From an uncultured Ilumatobacter sp. (GTDB taxonomy: Bacteria > Actinomycetota > Acidimicrobiia > Acidimicrobiales > Ilumatobacteraceae), in assembly GCA_938091165.1 (NCBI GenBank), contig CALKNK010000048.1, positions 1 through 8,056 of the forward strand: 8,056 bases of DNA. The letters run 5' to 3'. Below, piece by piece: positions 1 to 6,481 of the stretch (the stretch's first letter is position 1; each line of letters opens with the position of its first letter). Under the pieces are notes generated by a model. That model saw only the letters and a list, made by a program, of their open reading frames with translations. It was not told the DNA's origin and searched no databases. The translations under genes were made by a program, and so were the position numbers.

Positions 1-797
1 AATTCGCCCGTGAACCCGACGAGTTCAGCGATTGTTTCAACCGTCTCTTTGATCGTGACCTCGCGGTCAGCACCTAGGTTGATTGGTTCAAGTGGACCGT
101 CGCTAGCTTCGACTTCGCCCGCGCGAACGATTGCTTGCGCCGCATCATCGACGTAGAGGTACTCACGAGAGGCTGAACCGGTTCCCCAGACATCGACGTG
201 TGCTGCGCCAACTTCGGCGGCCTCGACGCACTTCTTAATGAGGGCCGGAATGACATGCGACACCGAAGGATGAAATTTGTCACCCGGTCCATACAGATTG
301 GTTGGAATGAGGTAAGCGAAGCGCTGCCCGTATTGCAGCGCATTGACCTGTGCATGAATGAGGTGAGCTTTTTTGGCAATGCCGTACGGGGCATTACTCT
401 CCTCTGGGTAGCCGTTCCACAAGTCGGCCTCGACAAACGGCACTGGAGTGAATTTCGGATACGAACAGACTGTGCCAACCAGAATCGTGTGATCGACTCC
501 ACCCTTTCGTGCAGCTTCAATAATGTGCGTCCCCATGAGCAGGTTGGAGAGGTACAACGGAGCCGGTTGGGCGAGGTTGTATCCGATGCCGCCGACTTGT
601 GCAGCTAGATGGAAAACCTCGCTTGGTCGATGTCGGGAAATCATTCGCTCAGCGTGCCCGGGTCGGGTCAAATCAACGTCGACGCTGCGTGGTGCGACCA
701 CCTGTGCGCCGGCAGTTTCTAGCAGGGCAACCACACGGCGGCCCAGGAAGCCAGCGCCCCCGGTCACCACAACGCGCCGGCCGGTCCAAAACGTCAT
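1..797 (-). CDS. fcl: GDP-L-fucose synthase (GDP-4-keto-6-deoxymannose epimerase/reductase), 3' end outside window
   Basis: NADPH-dependent extended SDR that would convert GDP-4-keto-6-deoxy-D-mannose to GDP-L-fucose in the cytoplasm. The frame is open from the ATG at 797 to the window edge, giving 265 residues; the family is usually about 310-320, so roughly the last 50 are missing. Visible: Rossmann glycine motif GGAGFLG (residues 13-19), HLAAQVGGIGYN (63-74), the family signature around VCSYPKF (110-116) with the Ser/Cys catalytic area, intact catalytic YGIAK (Tyr138, Lys142), and PTNLYGPGDKFHP (165-177) with the following SHVIPALI, which strongly resembles E. coli Fcl/WcaG. An in-frame GTG at 807-809 would add four residues (VSAD). 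An in-frame stop lies just before it, and neither start has a strong Shine-Dalgarno. It diverges from the glycosyltransferase operon. The partner gmd gene is not in the window. Family assignment is firm; the exact product sugar is inferred. Confidence 0.93.
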   Translation of the reverse strand, partial: MTFWTGRRVVVTGGAGFLGRRVVALLETAGAQVVAPRSVDVDLTRPGHAERMISRHRPSEVFHLAAQVGGIGYNLAQPAPLYLSNLLMGTHIIEAARKGGVDHTILVGTVCSYPKFTPVPFVEADLWNGYPEESNAPYGIAKKAHLIHAQVNALQYGQRFAYLIPTNLYGPGDKFHPSVSHVIPALIKKCVEAAEVGAAHVDVWGTGSASREYLYVDDAAQAIVRAGEVEASDGPLEPINLGADREVTIKETVETIAELVGFTGE

Positions 798-890
798 GTC
801 AGCGCTCACTCAGGTGGATTGGAGAACGCTGGTCGGCACGTCTCATGACAATTAACTTATCGCCATCGATTGGCCGGTCGACGGTTGGCC

Positions 891-908
891 AAGCATGCGA
901 TGATGCTT
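891..908. repeat. perfect 6-bp inverted repeat upstream of the first glycosyltransferase
   Basis: AAGCAT (891-896) and ATGCTT (903-908) are exact inverted copies separated by GCGATG. They end 4 nt before the GGAGG ribosome binding site. This could be an operator half-site pair or a small leader hairpin next to the ribosome site. A 6-bp repeat can arise by chance, so function is only a suggestion. Confidence 0.3.
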
Positions 909-912
909 CTAT

Positions 913-917
913 GGAGG
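913..917 (+). promoter_or_regulatory. ribosome binding site for the GTG start at 925
   Basis: GGAGG lies 7 nt before the GTG at 925. It is the only textbook Shine-Dalgarno in the window and decides the start of the first glycosyltransferase gene. Confidence 0.75.
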
Positions 918-924
918 CGCAGCA

Positions 925-2049
925 GTGACAAACACGACGGAGGGGGAGTCAGCGCAACCAATCCGTGTGGCCTACACGCTCGAACAGTGCTGGCATCCGA
1001 CTCCGGGTGGAACAGCGCGCGCCGCGTTGCGAATCGCAAACGTATTGGAAGACGATCCAGAAGTCGAGATTCACCAAGTCGCAGGTCGGCATGCAATGAC
1101 TCCCACGGCCGACTTTGTCCCCACCGGAAAAGTCGCAATGCTGCCGTTGGCGCGGCCCTGGTTGTACGAGACGTGGACGCGCTTGAATTGGCCCAAAGTC
1201 GAGTCGGTGACTGGTCCGATTGATGTAGCGCATGCCACTGGACTCGTCCCGTGCGCTACAGCCGCTCCGCTGGTGGTGACCCTCCACGACCTCGCATTCG
1301 TACATGATCCCGACATGTTCTCTTCGCACGGCTTGCGAGTAATGATGCGCAGCCTTGAGGTCATCAAGCGCCGTGCAGACAGAATTTTGTGTCCGAGCCA
1401 GGCGACCATTGATGACTGCGTCGACGCAGGTATCGAGGCAAGCAAATTGAGGCTTGTGCCGCTCGGCGTCGACGGTCGTGCTGCGACCCCGTTTGCGGTC
1501 GAACGGGTGAAGCGCGGCTATCAACTTCCAGATGATTTCGTTCTGTTTGTCGGCACGATTGAGCCAAGAAAAAACCTGGCCAGACTGGTTGCGGCGATGG
1601 CGACCCGTGCGACGGATCAGCCACTCGTCGTAGCCGGTGCACCCGGATGGGGCGATGCAGCACCTCAGGTCGGAACCCCGAATGTTCGCTTTCTTGGCTA
1701 CGTACCTGATGTCGACCTCGGGCCGCTCTACGCGGCGGCCACAGTTTTTGCCTATCCAAGTAAGCGTGAAGGATTCGGACTCCCGGTTGCCGAAGCCATG
1801 CTGCAGGGGACGCCCGTTGTCACCAGTAGTGGGACTTCGACCGAGGAAGTTGCTGGCGGCGCAGCGGTCTTGGTCGACCCACGCAACGTTGCTTCGATCG
1901 CCGCTGGAATCGATGAAGCGAACGACCGGGCTGTGGAACTGGCGGCACTGGGAGCGCAACGCGCAGGCGAACTGACCTGGGCTGCGGCAGCTAACCGAAC
2001 GCGCGACGTCTATCGTGAACTCGTCCCAGTAGGCGGCGACGTGTTGTAA
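925..2049 (+). CDS. GT-B glycosyltransferase, family 4 (MtfB/WbaZ-like)
   Basis: Retaining glycosyltransferase of 374 residues, a normal length for GT4. It would move a sugar from a nucleotide donor to a growing glycan on the cytoplasmic face of the membrane. The N-terminal acceptor domain carries the glycine-rich loop at HPTPGGTARAA (24-34) and VVTLHDLAF (117-125). The C-terminal donor domain begins near FVLFVGTIEPRKN (205-217), the usual hinge motif of this group, and has the donor-site EX7E motif intact (Glu282 and Glu290, in REGFGLPVAEAM). The GTG start is chosen for the GGAGG 7 nt upstream. It is first in a run of three glycosyltransferase genes, with only 2 nt before the next ATG. The domain pattern resembles mannosyl- or rhamnosyltransferases of O-antigen clusters, but donor and acceptor cannot be read from the sequence. 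Confidence 0.93.
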   Translation: MTNTTEGESAQPIRVAYTLEQCWHPTPGGTARAALRIANVLEDDPEVEIHQVAGRHAMTPTADFVPTGKVAMLPLARPWLYETWTRLNWPKVESVTGPIDVAHATGLVPCATAAPLVVTLHDLAFVHDPDMFSSHGLRVMMRSLEVIKRRADRILCPSQATIDDCVDAGIEASKLRLVPLGVDGRAATPFAVERVKRGYQLPDDFVLFVGTIEPRKNLARLVAAMATRATDQPLVVAGAPGWGDAAPQVGTPNVRFLGYVPDVDLGPLYAAATVFAYPSKREGFGLPVAEAMLQGTPVVTSSGTSTEEVAGGAAVLVDPRNVASIAAGIDEANDRAVELAALGAQRAGELTWAAAANRTRDVYRELVPVGGDVL

Positions 2050-2051
2050 CC

Positions 2052-3242
2052 ATGATGAGAGAAAGTCAACAGCCGAGCAGGGAAAGCGGCCTCCAACGGC
2101 CGACCAGCGGCGGGAACCCAAATCAAAGCTTGTCTGCTGTGGACGTCGCAGTGAATCTCCTTTGGTGTGTTCCGGGCGAGGTCGGTGGATCGGAGGAGTA
2201 TCTCGTCAGGCAATTATTGGGACTGGCGTCTCAGCAATCCGAGTTTTTACCCACCCTTTACGTCGTGCAGTCGTTCGCCCTCGCACACCCAAATCTGACT
2301 GCTCTGTATCCGACGGTCGGGGCCGGAATCACCGGGCATAAGCGTCCGCGCCGACTGCTCGCTGAACACACGTGGCTGAGCAGGCGCACCCGGCGTGCGG
2401 GGATTGTCCACCACGGGGGCGGTACAACGCCTGCGGTGGGAAGTCGACCCATCCTGCTCACCATTCACGACCTCCAATACCTCACCCACCCTGAGTATCA
2501 CTCACGGAACAAACTGCGTTACCTCCGCGAGGCAATTCCGCGTTCGGTCAAGCGAGCCGCGATCATCGCCACACCGAGTGAATGGGTGAGGTCGACGGTG
2601 ATCGAGAAACTCGGTGCTGACCCCGACCGAGTCGTTGTGATACCGCATGGGATCGAAGCAGGAATCGGCGACGATGCGCCCACTGAGCTCGAACTCCGGC
2701 GCAACTACGGTCTCGGTGGCGGCCGCGTGTTGGTCTATCCGGCGATCACGCACCCGCACAAAGGGCACGAGTTTCTTCTCGAAGTCATGTCCAAACACTG
2801 GGACGACCCTGACCTGCGACTCGTACTGCTAGGAGGTGCGGGGAGCGCCGGCCAATGCATCGACGCCAAGATCGCATCGCTTGGACTTGGACGACGCGTG
2901 ATTCGGACAGGTCGCGTGCCGGCCGAACATCGCGACGGACTCCTGGCGCTCGCAGAAGCAATGGTCTTCCCCAGCGAGTACGAGGGATTCGGCGCACCTC
3001 TGGTTGAGGCTATGGCGCTGGGGACGCCGGTCATCGCCGCAGACCAGCCAGCGGTCGCTGAGGTAGTGGGCAATGCCGGCATCGTGTTGCCCCGCGACTC
3101 GGACGCTTGGGCCAGTGCTCTCGATGACGTCGGCGTTCGTCGGCAGGAACTGGTGGCCGCTGGTTTTCGCCGGAGTGCCGAATTCACTGCAGAGCGCTCG
3201 GGTGCGGCGCTTGTTTCTGCCTATCGTCGAGTGCTCGAATGA
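2052..3242 (+). CDS. GT-B glycosyltransferase, family 4 (second of three)
   Basis: Glycosyltransferase of up to 396 residues, similar in plan to the preceding gene and plausibly an ancient relative of it. The N-terminal motif VPGEVGGSEEY (40-50) is the acceptor-side glycine loop. ILLTIHDLQYLTHPEY (134-149) matches the HDL block of its neighbour. The donor half has VYPAITHPHKGHEF (228-241) and an intact EX7E (Glu311, Glu319, in EGFGAPLVEAM). Start is uncertain. ATG 2052 (or ATG 2055 directly after it) follows the previous stop by 2 nt, with only a distant AGGCGG at 2031-2036. It gives about 30 polar residues with no family counterpart before the first beta strand (VAVNLLW). A GTG at 2139, directly before that strand, is an alternative but also lacks a clear ribosome site. 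The 3' end overlaps the next start by 4 nt. Donor and acceptor are unknown. Confidence 0.92.
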   Translation: MMRESQQPSRESGLQRPTSGGNPNQSLSAVDVAVNLLWCVPGEVGGSEEYLVRQLLGLASQQSEFLPTLYVVQSFALAHPNLTALYPTVGAGITGHKRPRRLLAEHTWLSRRTRRAGIVHHGGGTTPAVGSRPILLTIHDLQYLTHPEYHSRNKLRYLREAIPRSVKRAAIIATPSEWVRSTVIEKLGADPDRVVVIPHGIEAGIGDDAPTELELRRNYGLGGGRVLVYPAITHPHKGHEFLLEVMSKHWDDPDLRLVLLGGAGSAGQCIDAKIASLGLGRRVIRTGRVPAEHRDGLLALAEAMVFPSEYEGFGAPLVEAMALGTPVIAADQPAVAEVVGNAGIVLPRDSDAWASALDDVGVRRQELVAAGFRRSAEFTAERSGAALVSAYRRVLE

Positions 3243-4522
3243 GCCGCACGTCTTCTAGGGCAGCTAATAGACGGTCGGCAGCAGCCCGACGCCCGATTAT
3301 TGTCATATGCCCACATTTCGAGCCTGACACGGCGCCAACGGGCATAGTGATGACACGTATAGTCGACGAATTGGTCACGCTCGGGCATGCGGTGCATGTG
3401 GTCACAGCCTTGCCCTGGTACCGACGCCATGCCGTCGAGCCTGAATGGATCGGCTCGTGGGTTCACGTCGAAAGCACCTCGTGGGGATCGGTTACCAGGG
3501 CGCATCCCTTCCCAGGAAATGATAAGACGAATCTCCTCCGCCGCGCAGCCGGTTTTCTCGCCTTCTCGACGCTTGCAGCTTTTCAAGGGCTGCGCGCCGG
3601 CGGCTGGTTTCGGAAAGCGGACGCAGTAATCGCAATGTCCCCTCCGTTGACGCTTGGACTTACCGGATGGATCGTCGCCAAGATGCGTCAAGCACCACTT
3701 ATCTTCAACATTCAAGACGTATTTCCTGACGCAGCAATCGATACCGGGGCCATTTCCAATCCCCTTGTCATCGGCGCCGCTCGGTGGCTTGAGCAAATCA
3801 GTTACCGCGCAGCAGATGCCGTCACCGTGCTCTCCGACGACCTCCGGGACAACGTTGCTACCAAGATGCCGGCCGCGCGGAGTGAATGTGTCCATATCAT
3901 TCCGAATTTTGTTGACACAACAGCCATCGTTCCCACTGACCGCGCCACGAACTATCGAACCGAGCTCGGGCTGGGCAGTGAACCCGTCGTGCTTTATGCG
4001 GGAAATGTGGGATTCTCCCAGTCGCTCGAGCTTATGCTCATTGCAGCGAGTGCCTTGCCTGAAGTGACGTTCTTGATCAACGGCGATGGAGCGGCACGAT
4101 CAACACTTGAGACGAAGGCCCTCGGCTTGAAAAATGTGCGCTTCGCTGGATACATCGAGGCGCATCGGCTCAGCGAACTCCTGGCCACTGGTGATATCCA
4201 CGTGGTGCCACTCAAAGCGGGCCTCGGGCGAGTGTCAGTTCCGTCGAAGACGTACTCGATTCTGGCCGCTGCCCGCCCGGTCGTCGCCGCCATCGACAAA
4301 GCGACGGCCGTGCCCCGGATCCTTGAATCTGCATCAGCGGGCATCTCGATACCGCCCGACGACGCGGAGGCGTTTGTTGCGGCGCTCCGGCTGTTACTGG
4401 CCAATCCTGATCGGTGCGCGCAGATGGGTGCCAGCGGCCGCCGATGGGTCGAAACACACGCATCTCCAACGGCTGTCGGCTTGGCGTACGACCGGTTGCT
4501 CGGGCAATTACGAGCCCCCTGA
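3239..4522 (+). CDS. GT-B glycosyltransferase, WbuB-like (third of three)
   Basis: Glycosyltransferase of 427 residues resembling the WbuB-like branch of GT4, whose characterised member is linked to transfer of an N-acetyl-aminodeoxyhexose. It begins inside an ATGA overlap (3239-3242) with the upstream gene, so translation is probably coupled. No ribosome site of its own is seen, and no ATG or GTG follows before the first strand. Visible motifs: PHFEPDTAPTG (25-35), FNIQDVFPD (156-164) typical of this branch, the linker NFVDTTAI (223-230), VVLYAGNVGFSQ (250-261) opening the donor domain, and PSKTYSILAAARPVVA (335-350). The last block replaces the classic EX7E, and its second glutamate position is a serine (Ser340). 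A basic N-terminal tail (residues 2-18) precedes the fold and uses the otherwise unfavoured Arg codons AGG and AGA. The stop codon sits inside a terminator hairpin, which makes this the last gene of the operon. The sugar specificity is not determined. Confidence 0.92.
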   Translation: MSRTSSRAANRRSAAARRPIIVICPHFEPDTAPTGIVMTRIVDELVTLGHAVHVVTALPWYRRHAVEPEWIGSWVHVESTSWGSVTRAHPFPGNDKTNLLRRAAGFLAFSTLAAFQGLRAGGWFRKADAVIAMSPPLTLGLTGWIVAKMRQAPLIFNIQDVFPDAAIDTGAISNPLVIGAARWLEQISYRAADAVTVLSDDLRDNVATKMPAARSECVHIIPNFVDTTAIVPTDRATNYRTELGLGSEPVVLYAGNVGFSQSLELMLIAASALPEVTFLINGDGAARSTLETKALGLKNVRFAGYIEAHRLSELLATGDIHVVPLKAGLGRVSVPSKTYSILAAARPVVAAIDKATAVPRILESASAGISIPPDDAEAFVAALRLLLANPDRCAQMGASGRRWVETHASPTAVGLAYDRLLGQLRAP

Positions 4523-4536
4523 CGAGGGGGTTTGTT
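4512..4536 (+). terminator. rho-independent terminator of the glycosyltransferase operon
   Basis: CCCCCT (4515-4520) pairs perfectly with AGGGGG (4525-4530) around a 4-nt GACG loop, followed by TTTGTT (4531-4536). The stem can extend by A-U and G-U pairs from 4512-4514 into the T run. The TGA stop of the third glycosyltransferase (4520-4522) lies at the top of the stem and in the loop. The U tract follows on the plus strand only, so it works for the plus-strand operon. Confidence 0.85.
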
Positions 4537-4590
4537 GCGCTGAGCGGGCTCGTCTAATGAGGGTGATCCCGCAACCGGGGCCAGCACCGC

Positions 4591-4605
4591 TAACCTGCGA
4601 TCCTC
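4591..4605 (+). promoter_or_regulatory. probable leaderless promoter (-10 box) for the His-rich membrane protein gene
   Basis: TAACCT (4591-4596) fits the actinobacterial TANNNT -10 pattern and ends 9 nt before the GTG start. Transcription would then begin at or very near the start codon. No Shine-Dalgarno is present. A terminator lies just upstream, so a new promoter is expected here. The TAA within the box is also the in-frame stop that limits the N-terminus. No good -35 is seen. Confidence 0.5.
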
Positions 4606-5445
4606 GTGGCATCATCCTCTTCATCCACCAAAAAAGCCGCCCGGCTCGCACAGAAGGGCAAGGGCCAGAAAGTTCGCTTTCAAGGCGGCACTCTGTTCCC
4701 CGTGGTCGTCGCGCTAGTCATTGTCCTTGGCTTCGCGCTGGTTGTGTACGCCAGGCAAAGCCGGCCCGCAGCGGACGCCTCTGATCCTCAGATTGGAGAT
4801 CACTGGCACGTGGCATACGGATTCAATATTTGCGGCGAGTGGATCCAGGTTGAAGGTGACGCAGAAGAGCGTGATGCCAACGGCAACTTTCTCAATACTG
4901 AGTTTGCCCGCACAGGCATCCACAGCCACGACGACGGTGTCATTCACTGGCATCCCAATTCACGGGCGGCTGTCGGACGGCGAGCCACATTCAATGTGTT
5001 CCTTGACGTGTACGACGTTGAGCTCAATGCCAAAGGCATGACGTGGCCAGGTGACCAGCAGGCTCAGCTGAACGCAGTGTTTGGTGACAAGTACGAAGAC
5101 GGCGTCTTCGAAAACGGCGAGACAACATGCACGGTCGAAGGCGAAGAAGTTCCCGGAGCCATTCAGGTCGTAGTGTGGGATAACTTTACCGATACCGGCG
5201 ATGGCACTACCTACATCGCAGCATTTGACAACATCCGCGTCGACCAAGACGCAATGGTGTTCACCGTGGCATTCGTTCCCGACAACACCGAGATTGAGAT
5301 GCCGCCTTGGGCGAAAGATCTCCCGACACTCGGAGCTATCGACAGCGGCCAACAGTTGCCCGACGGTCGGCTCTCAGGAGGGACCACCGTTCCCGGCGAA
5401 GAAGCACCGACGATCACCGCCGGCGATAACCAGACCGAGGGCTGA
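4606..5445 (+). CDS. membrane-anchored, His-rich extracytoplasmic protein of unknown function
   Basis: Not assigned to a characterised family; 279 residues. The start is fixed by an in-frame TAA at 4591 and the first following start codon, GTG 4606. A Ser/Lys-rich basic N-terminus (1-28) is followed by one hydrophobic segment (about 29-49) with no signal peptidase or lipobox site. By the positive-inside rule the remaining 230 residues lie outside the membrane. The outer part starts with DHWHVAYG (65-72), then a cysteine (76), then a dense histidine cluster GIHSHDDGVIHWHP (104-117; His106, 108, 114, 116), and a second cysteine (175). Together with His66 and His68 this could form a metal site, and the two cysteines could form a disulfide; both are inferences. 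The C-terminus (about 250-279) is Gly/Thr/Glu-rich and probably disordered. Its stop overlaps the ATG of the ManB-like gene (TGATG), so the two are likely made together. I recall similar His-rich proteins annotated only as hypothetical in actinobacteria but could not check. Confidence 0.82.
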   Translation: MASSSSSTKKAARLAQKGKGQKVRFQGGTLFPVVVALVIVLGFALVVYARQSRPAADASDPQIGDHWHVAYGFNICGEWIQVEGDAEERDANGNFLNTEFARTGIHSHDDGVIHWHPNSRAAVGRRATFNVFLDVYDVELNAKGMTWPGDQQAQLNAVFGDKYEDGVFENGETTCTVEGEEVPGAIQVVVWDNFTDTGDGTTYIAAFDNIRVDQDAMVFTVAFVPDNTEIEMPPWAKDLPTLGAIDSGQQLPDGRLSGGTTVPGEEAPTITAGDNQTEG

Positions 5446-6449
5446 TGCGCGCCGTCGTTCTCGTCGGCGGATTCGGAACGCGGCTCCGGCCACTCACCAA
5501 CCACATCCCGAAGCCGATGCTGCCCATCGGCCATCGTCCGATGATTGAGCGACTTGTCAACAGACTCGGTCGTGGCGGGGTCACCGAGGTGGTGCTTGCG
5601 CTCGGGTTCAAGCCCGAACCGTTCATCGCTGCGTTTCCGAACGGTCGATGTGGCGATGTGAAGCTCACATATGCCGTTGAACCGGCGCCGCTCGACACAG
5701 GTGGGGCGATAAAGTTCGCTGCAAGCGAGGCAGGTATCGACGGCACATTTGTTGTAGCAAATGGCGATGTACTCACCGACCTCGACGTTGCGGAACTTGT
5801 CGCAACGCACCACCGTCATAAGGCGGAAGCCACACTGCATTTGACGGGAGTCGATGATCCGTCTGCCTTCGGCGTAGTCGCGCTCGGCGATGGCGATCGG
5901 ATCACTGACTTCGTTGAGAAGCCGGCACCAGGCGACGAGCCAAGCAACCTCATCAACGCTGGAACCTACGTCTTCGAGCCCTCGGTCCTCGATCGGATTC
6001 CTGACAACGAGCGAGTATCTATTGAGCGGTCGACATTTCCGTTGCTCGCAGAGGCGGGCCGTCTATATGGCCACGCAACGAAAGATTATTGGATCGATGC
6101 TGGTCGGCCAGATCTGTACAGGGCAGCGAACCTCGACCTCTTAGACGAAGAACGTATCAACGTTCACTGTGAGGCAGTCTCTCGAACCGCAAACGTCGAC
6201 GCAGCGGCGATGATCCTTAACAGCATCATTGGTGACGGTGCAGTTGTCGCTCCAGGAGCTCGAATCGTTGACAGTGTGTTGTTGCCAGGAGCGCAAGTCG
6301 GCTCTGCAGCAACTGTCGAGGCTTCGCTTGTGATGGGCCGGGTCGGTGAGGGAGCGCGCATCGATGCGTCGATGGTAGGTGTCGACGGCATCGTCCCCGA
6401 CGGTGCTGTGGTGACTGCAAGCACCGTGCCTGAAGTCTCAGCATCCTGA
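5445..6449 (+). CDS. manB: sugar-1-phosphate nucleotidyltransferase, ManB-like mannose-1-phosphate guanylyltransferase
   Basis: Makes a nucleotide sugar, most likely GDP-mannose from GTP and mannose-1-phosphate, in the cytoplasm. 334 residues in two domains. The nucleotidyltransferase domain (1 to about 235) has LVGGFGTRLRPLT (6-18), KPMLP (23-27), a GG loop at LDTGGAIKF (83-91), the metal-binding aspartate in NGD (106-108), FVEKP (156-160), NAGTYVF (171-177) and the second metal aspartate in YWIDAGRP (215-222). A left-handed beta-helix tail of hexapeptide-like repeats follows (about 245-325, with IIGDGAVVAPGA and VGEGARID). This layout matches mycobacterial ManB (Rv3264c), with a slightly shorter tail. 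Glucose-1-phosphate specificity cannot be excluded, because the fold and motifs are shared. The ATG overlaps the previous stop by 1 nt (5443-5447 TGATG), and GAGGG at 5437-5441 is too close to be an ideal ribosome site, so coupling is likely. It would supply the precursor for GDP-L-fucose. Confidence 0.88.
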   Translation: MRAVVLVGGFGTRLRPLTNHIPKPMLPIGHRPMIERLVNRLGRGGVTEVVLALGFKPEPFIAAFPNGRCGDVKLTYAVEPAPLDTGGAIKFAASEAGIDGTFVVANGDVLTDLDVAELVATHHRHKAEATLHLTGVDDPSAFGVVALGDGDRITDFVEKPAPGDEPSNLINAGTYVFEPSVLDRIPDNERVSIERSTFPLLAEAGRLYGHATKDYWIDAGRPDLYRAANLDLLDEERINVHCEAVSRTANVDAAAMILNSIIGDGAVVAPGARIVDSVLLPGAQVGSAATVEASLVMGRVGEGARIDASMVGVDGIVPDGAVVTASTVPEVSAS

Positions 6450-6475
6450 CTCGTCCTTAATCCTCTCGATATCGT
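6446..6475 (+). promoter_or_regulatory. probable leaderless promoter for the SDR gene
   Basis: TATCGT (6470-6475) fits TANNNT and ends 6 nt before the ATG at 6482, the spacing expected when transcription starts at the start codon. CTGACT (6446-6451) lies 18 nt upstream of it and shares TGAC with the -35 consensus; it overlaps the stop of the preceding gene. There is no Shine-Dalgarno before the ATG, which supports a leaderless transcript. Confidence 0.5.
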
Positions 6476-6481
6476 CGTCCC

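Larger units (their letters stand above)
798..924. promoter_or_regulatory. divergent intergenic control region
   Basis: This 127-nt non-coding gap lies between two genes that read away from each other, so it should hold promoters for both. The AT-rich core at about 846-860 contains TANNNT-type boxes on both strands: TAACTT at 853-858 on plus, and TAAGTT in the complement. No convincing -35 accompanies either, so individual promoters are not called. To the right lie two copies of TTGGCC (870-875 and 885-890), a GTCGAC palindrome (877-882) and the inverted repeat described separately. The presence of promoters is inferred from gene orientation; their exact positions are not established. Confidence 0.45.

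Noticed and set aside
74..520. A 148-codon minus-strand frame inside the GDP-fucose synthase region
   Set aside because: It is in a different frame from the complete SDR motif series read from 797. Its product is low-complexity and motif-free.
885..912. TTGGCC...TTCTAT as a plus-strand -35/-10 pair with 16-nt spacing
   Set aside because: It would start transcription at about 919, after the GGAGG ribosome site, which must be in the transcript for the start at 925.
949..2121. A 390-codon open frame on the minus strand across the first glycosyltransferase
   Set aside because: It lies in the same codon register as the real gene, where stops appear only if the gene uses TTA, CTA or TCA, which are rare here. 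Its product is Arg/Cys-rich with no recognisable motif, while the plus strand has complete GT4 motifs.
3221..3895. A 224-codon minus-strand open frame over the third glycosyltransferase
   Set aside because: Same-register antisense shadow of a well-supported gene. No family motif and no ribosome site.
4134..4784. A 216-codon plus-strand frame running from the third glycosyltransferase through the terminator into the membrane protein gene
   Set aside because: It crosses a strong terminator and overlaps two supported genes in another frame, with no protein motif.
5211..5840. A 209-codon minus-strand open frame across the junction of the His-rich protein and ManB-like genes
   Set aside because: It covers two genes with strong coding evidence on plus, and its product shows no domain pattern.
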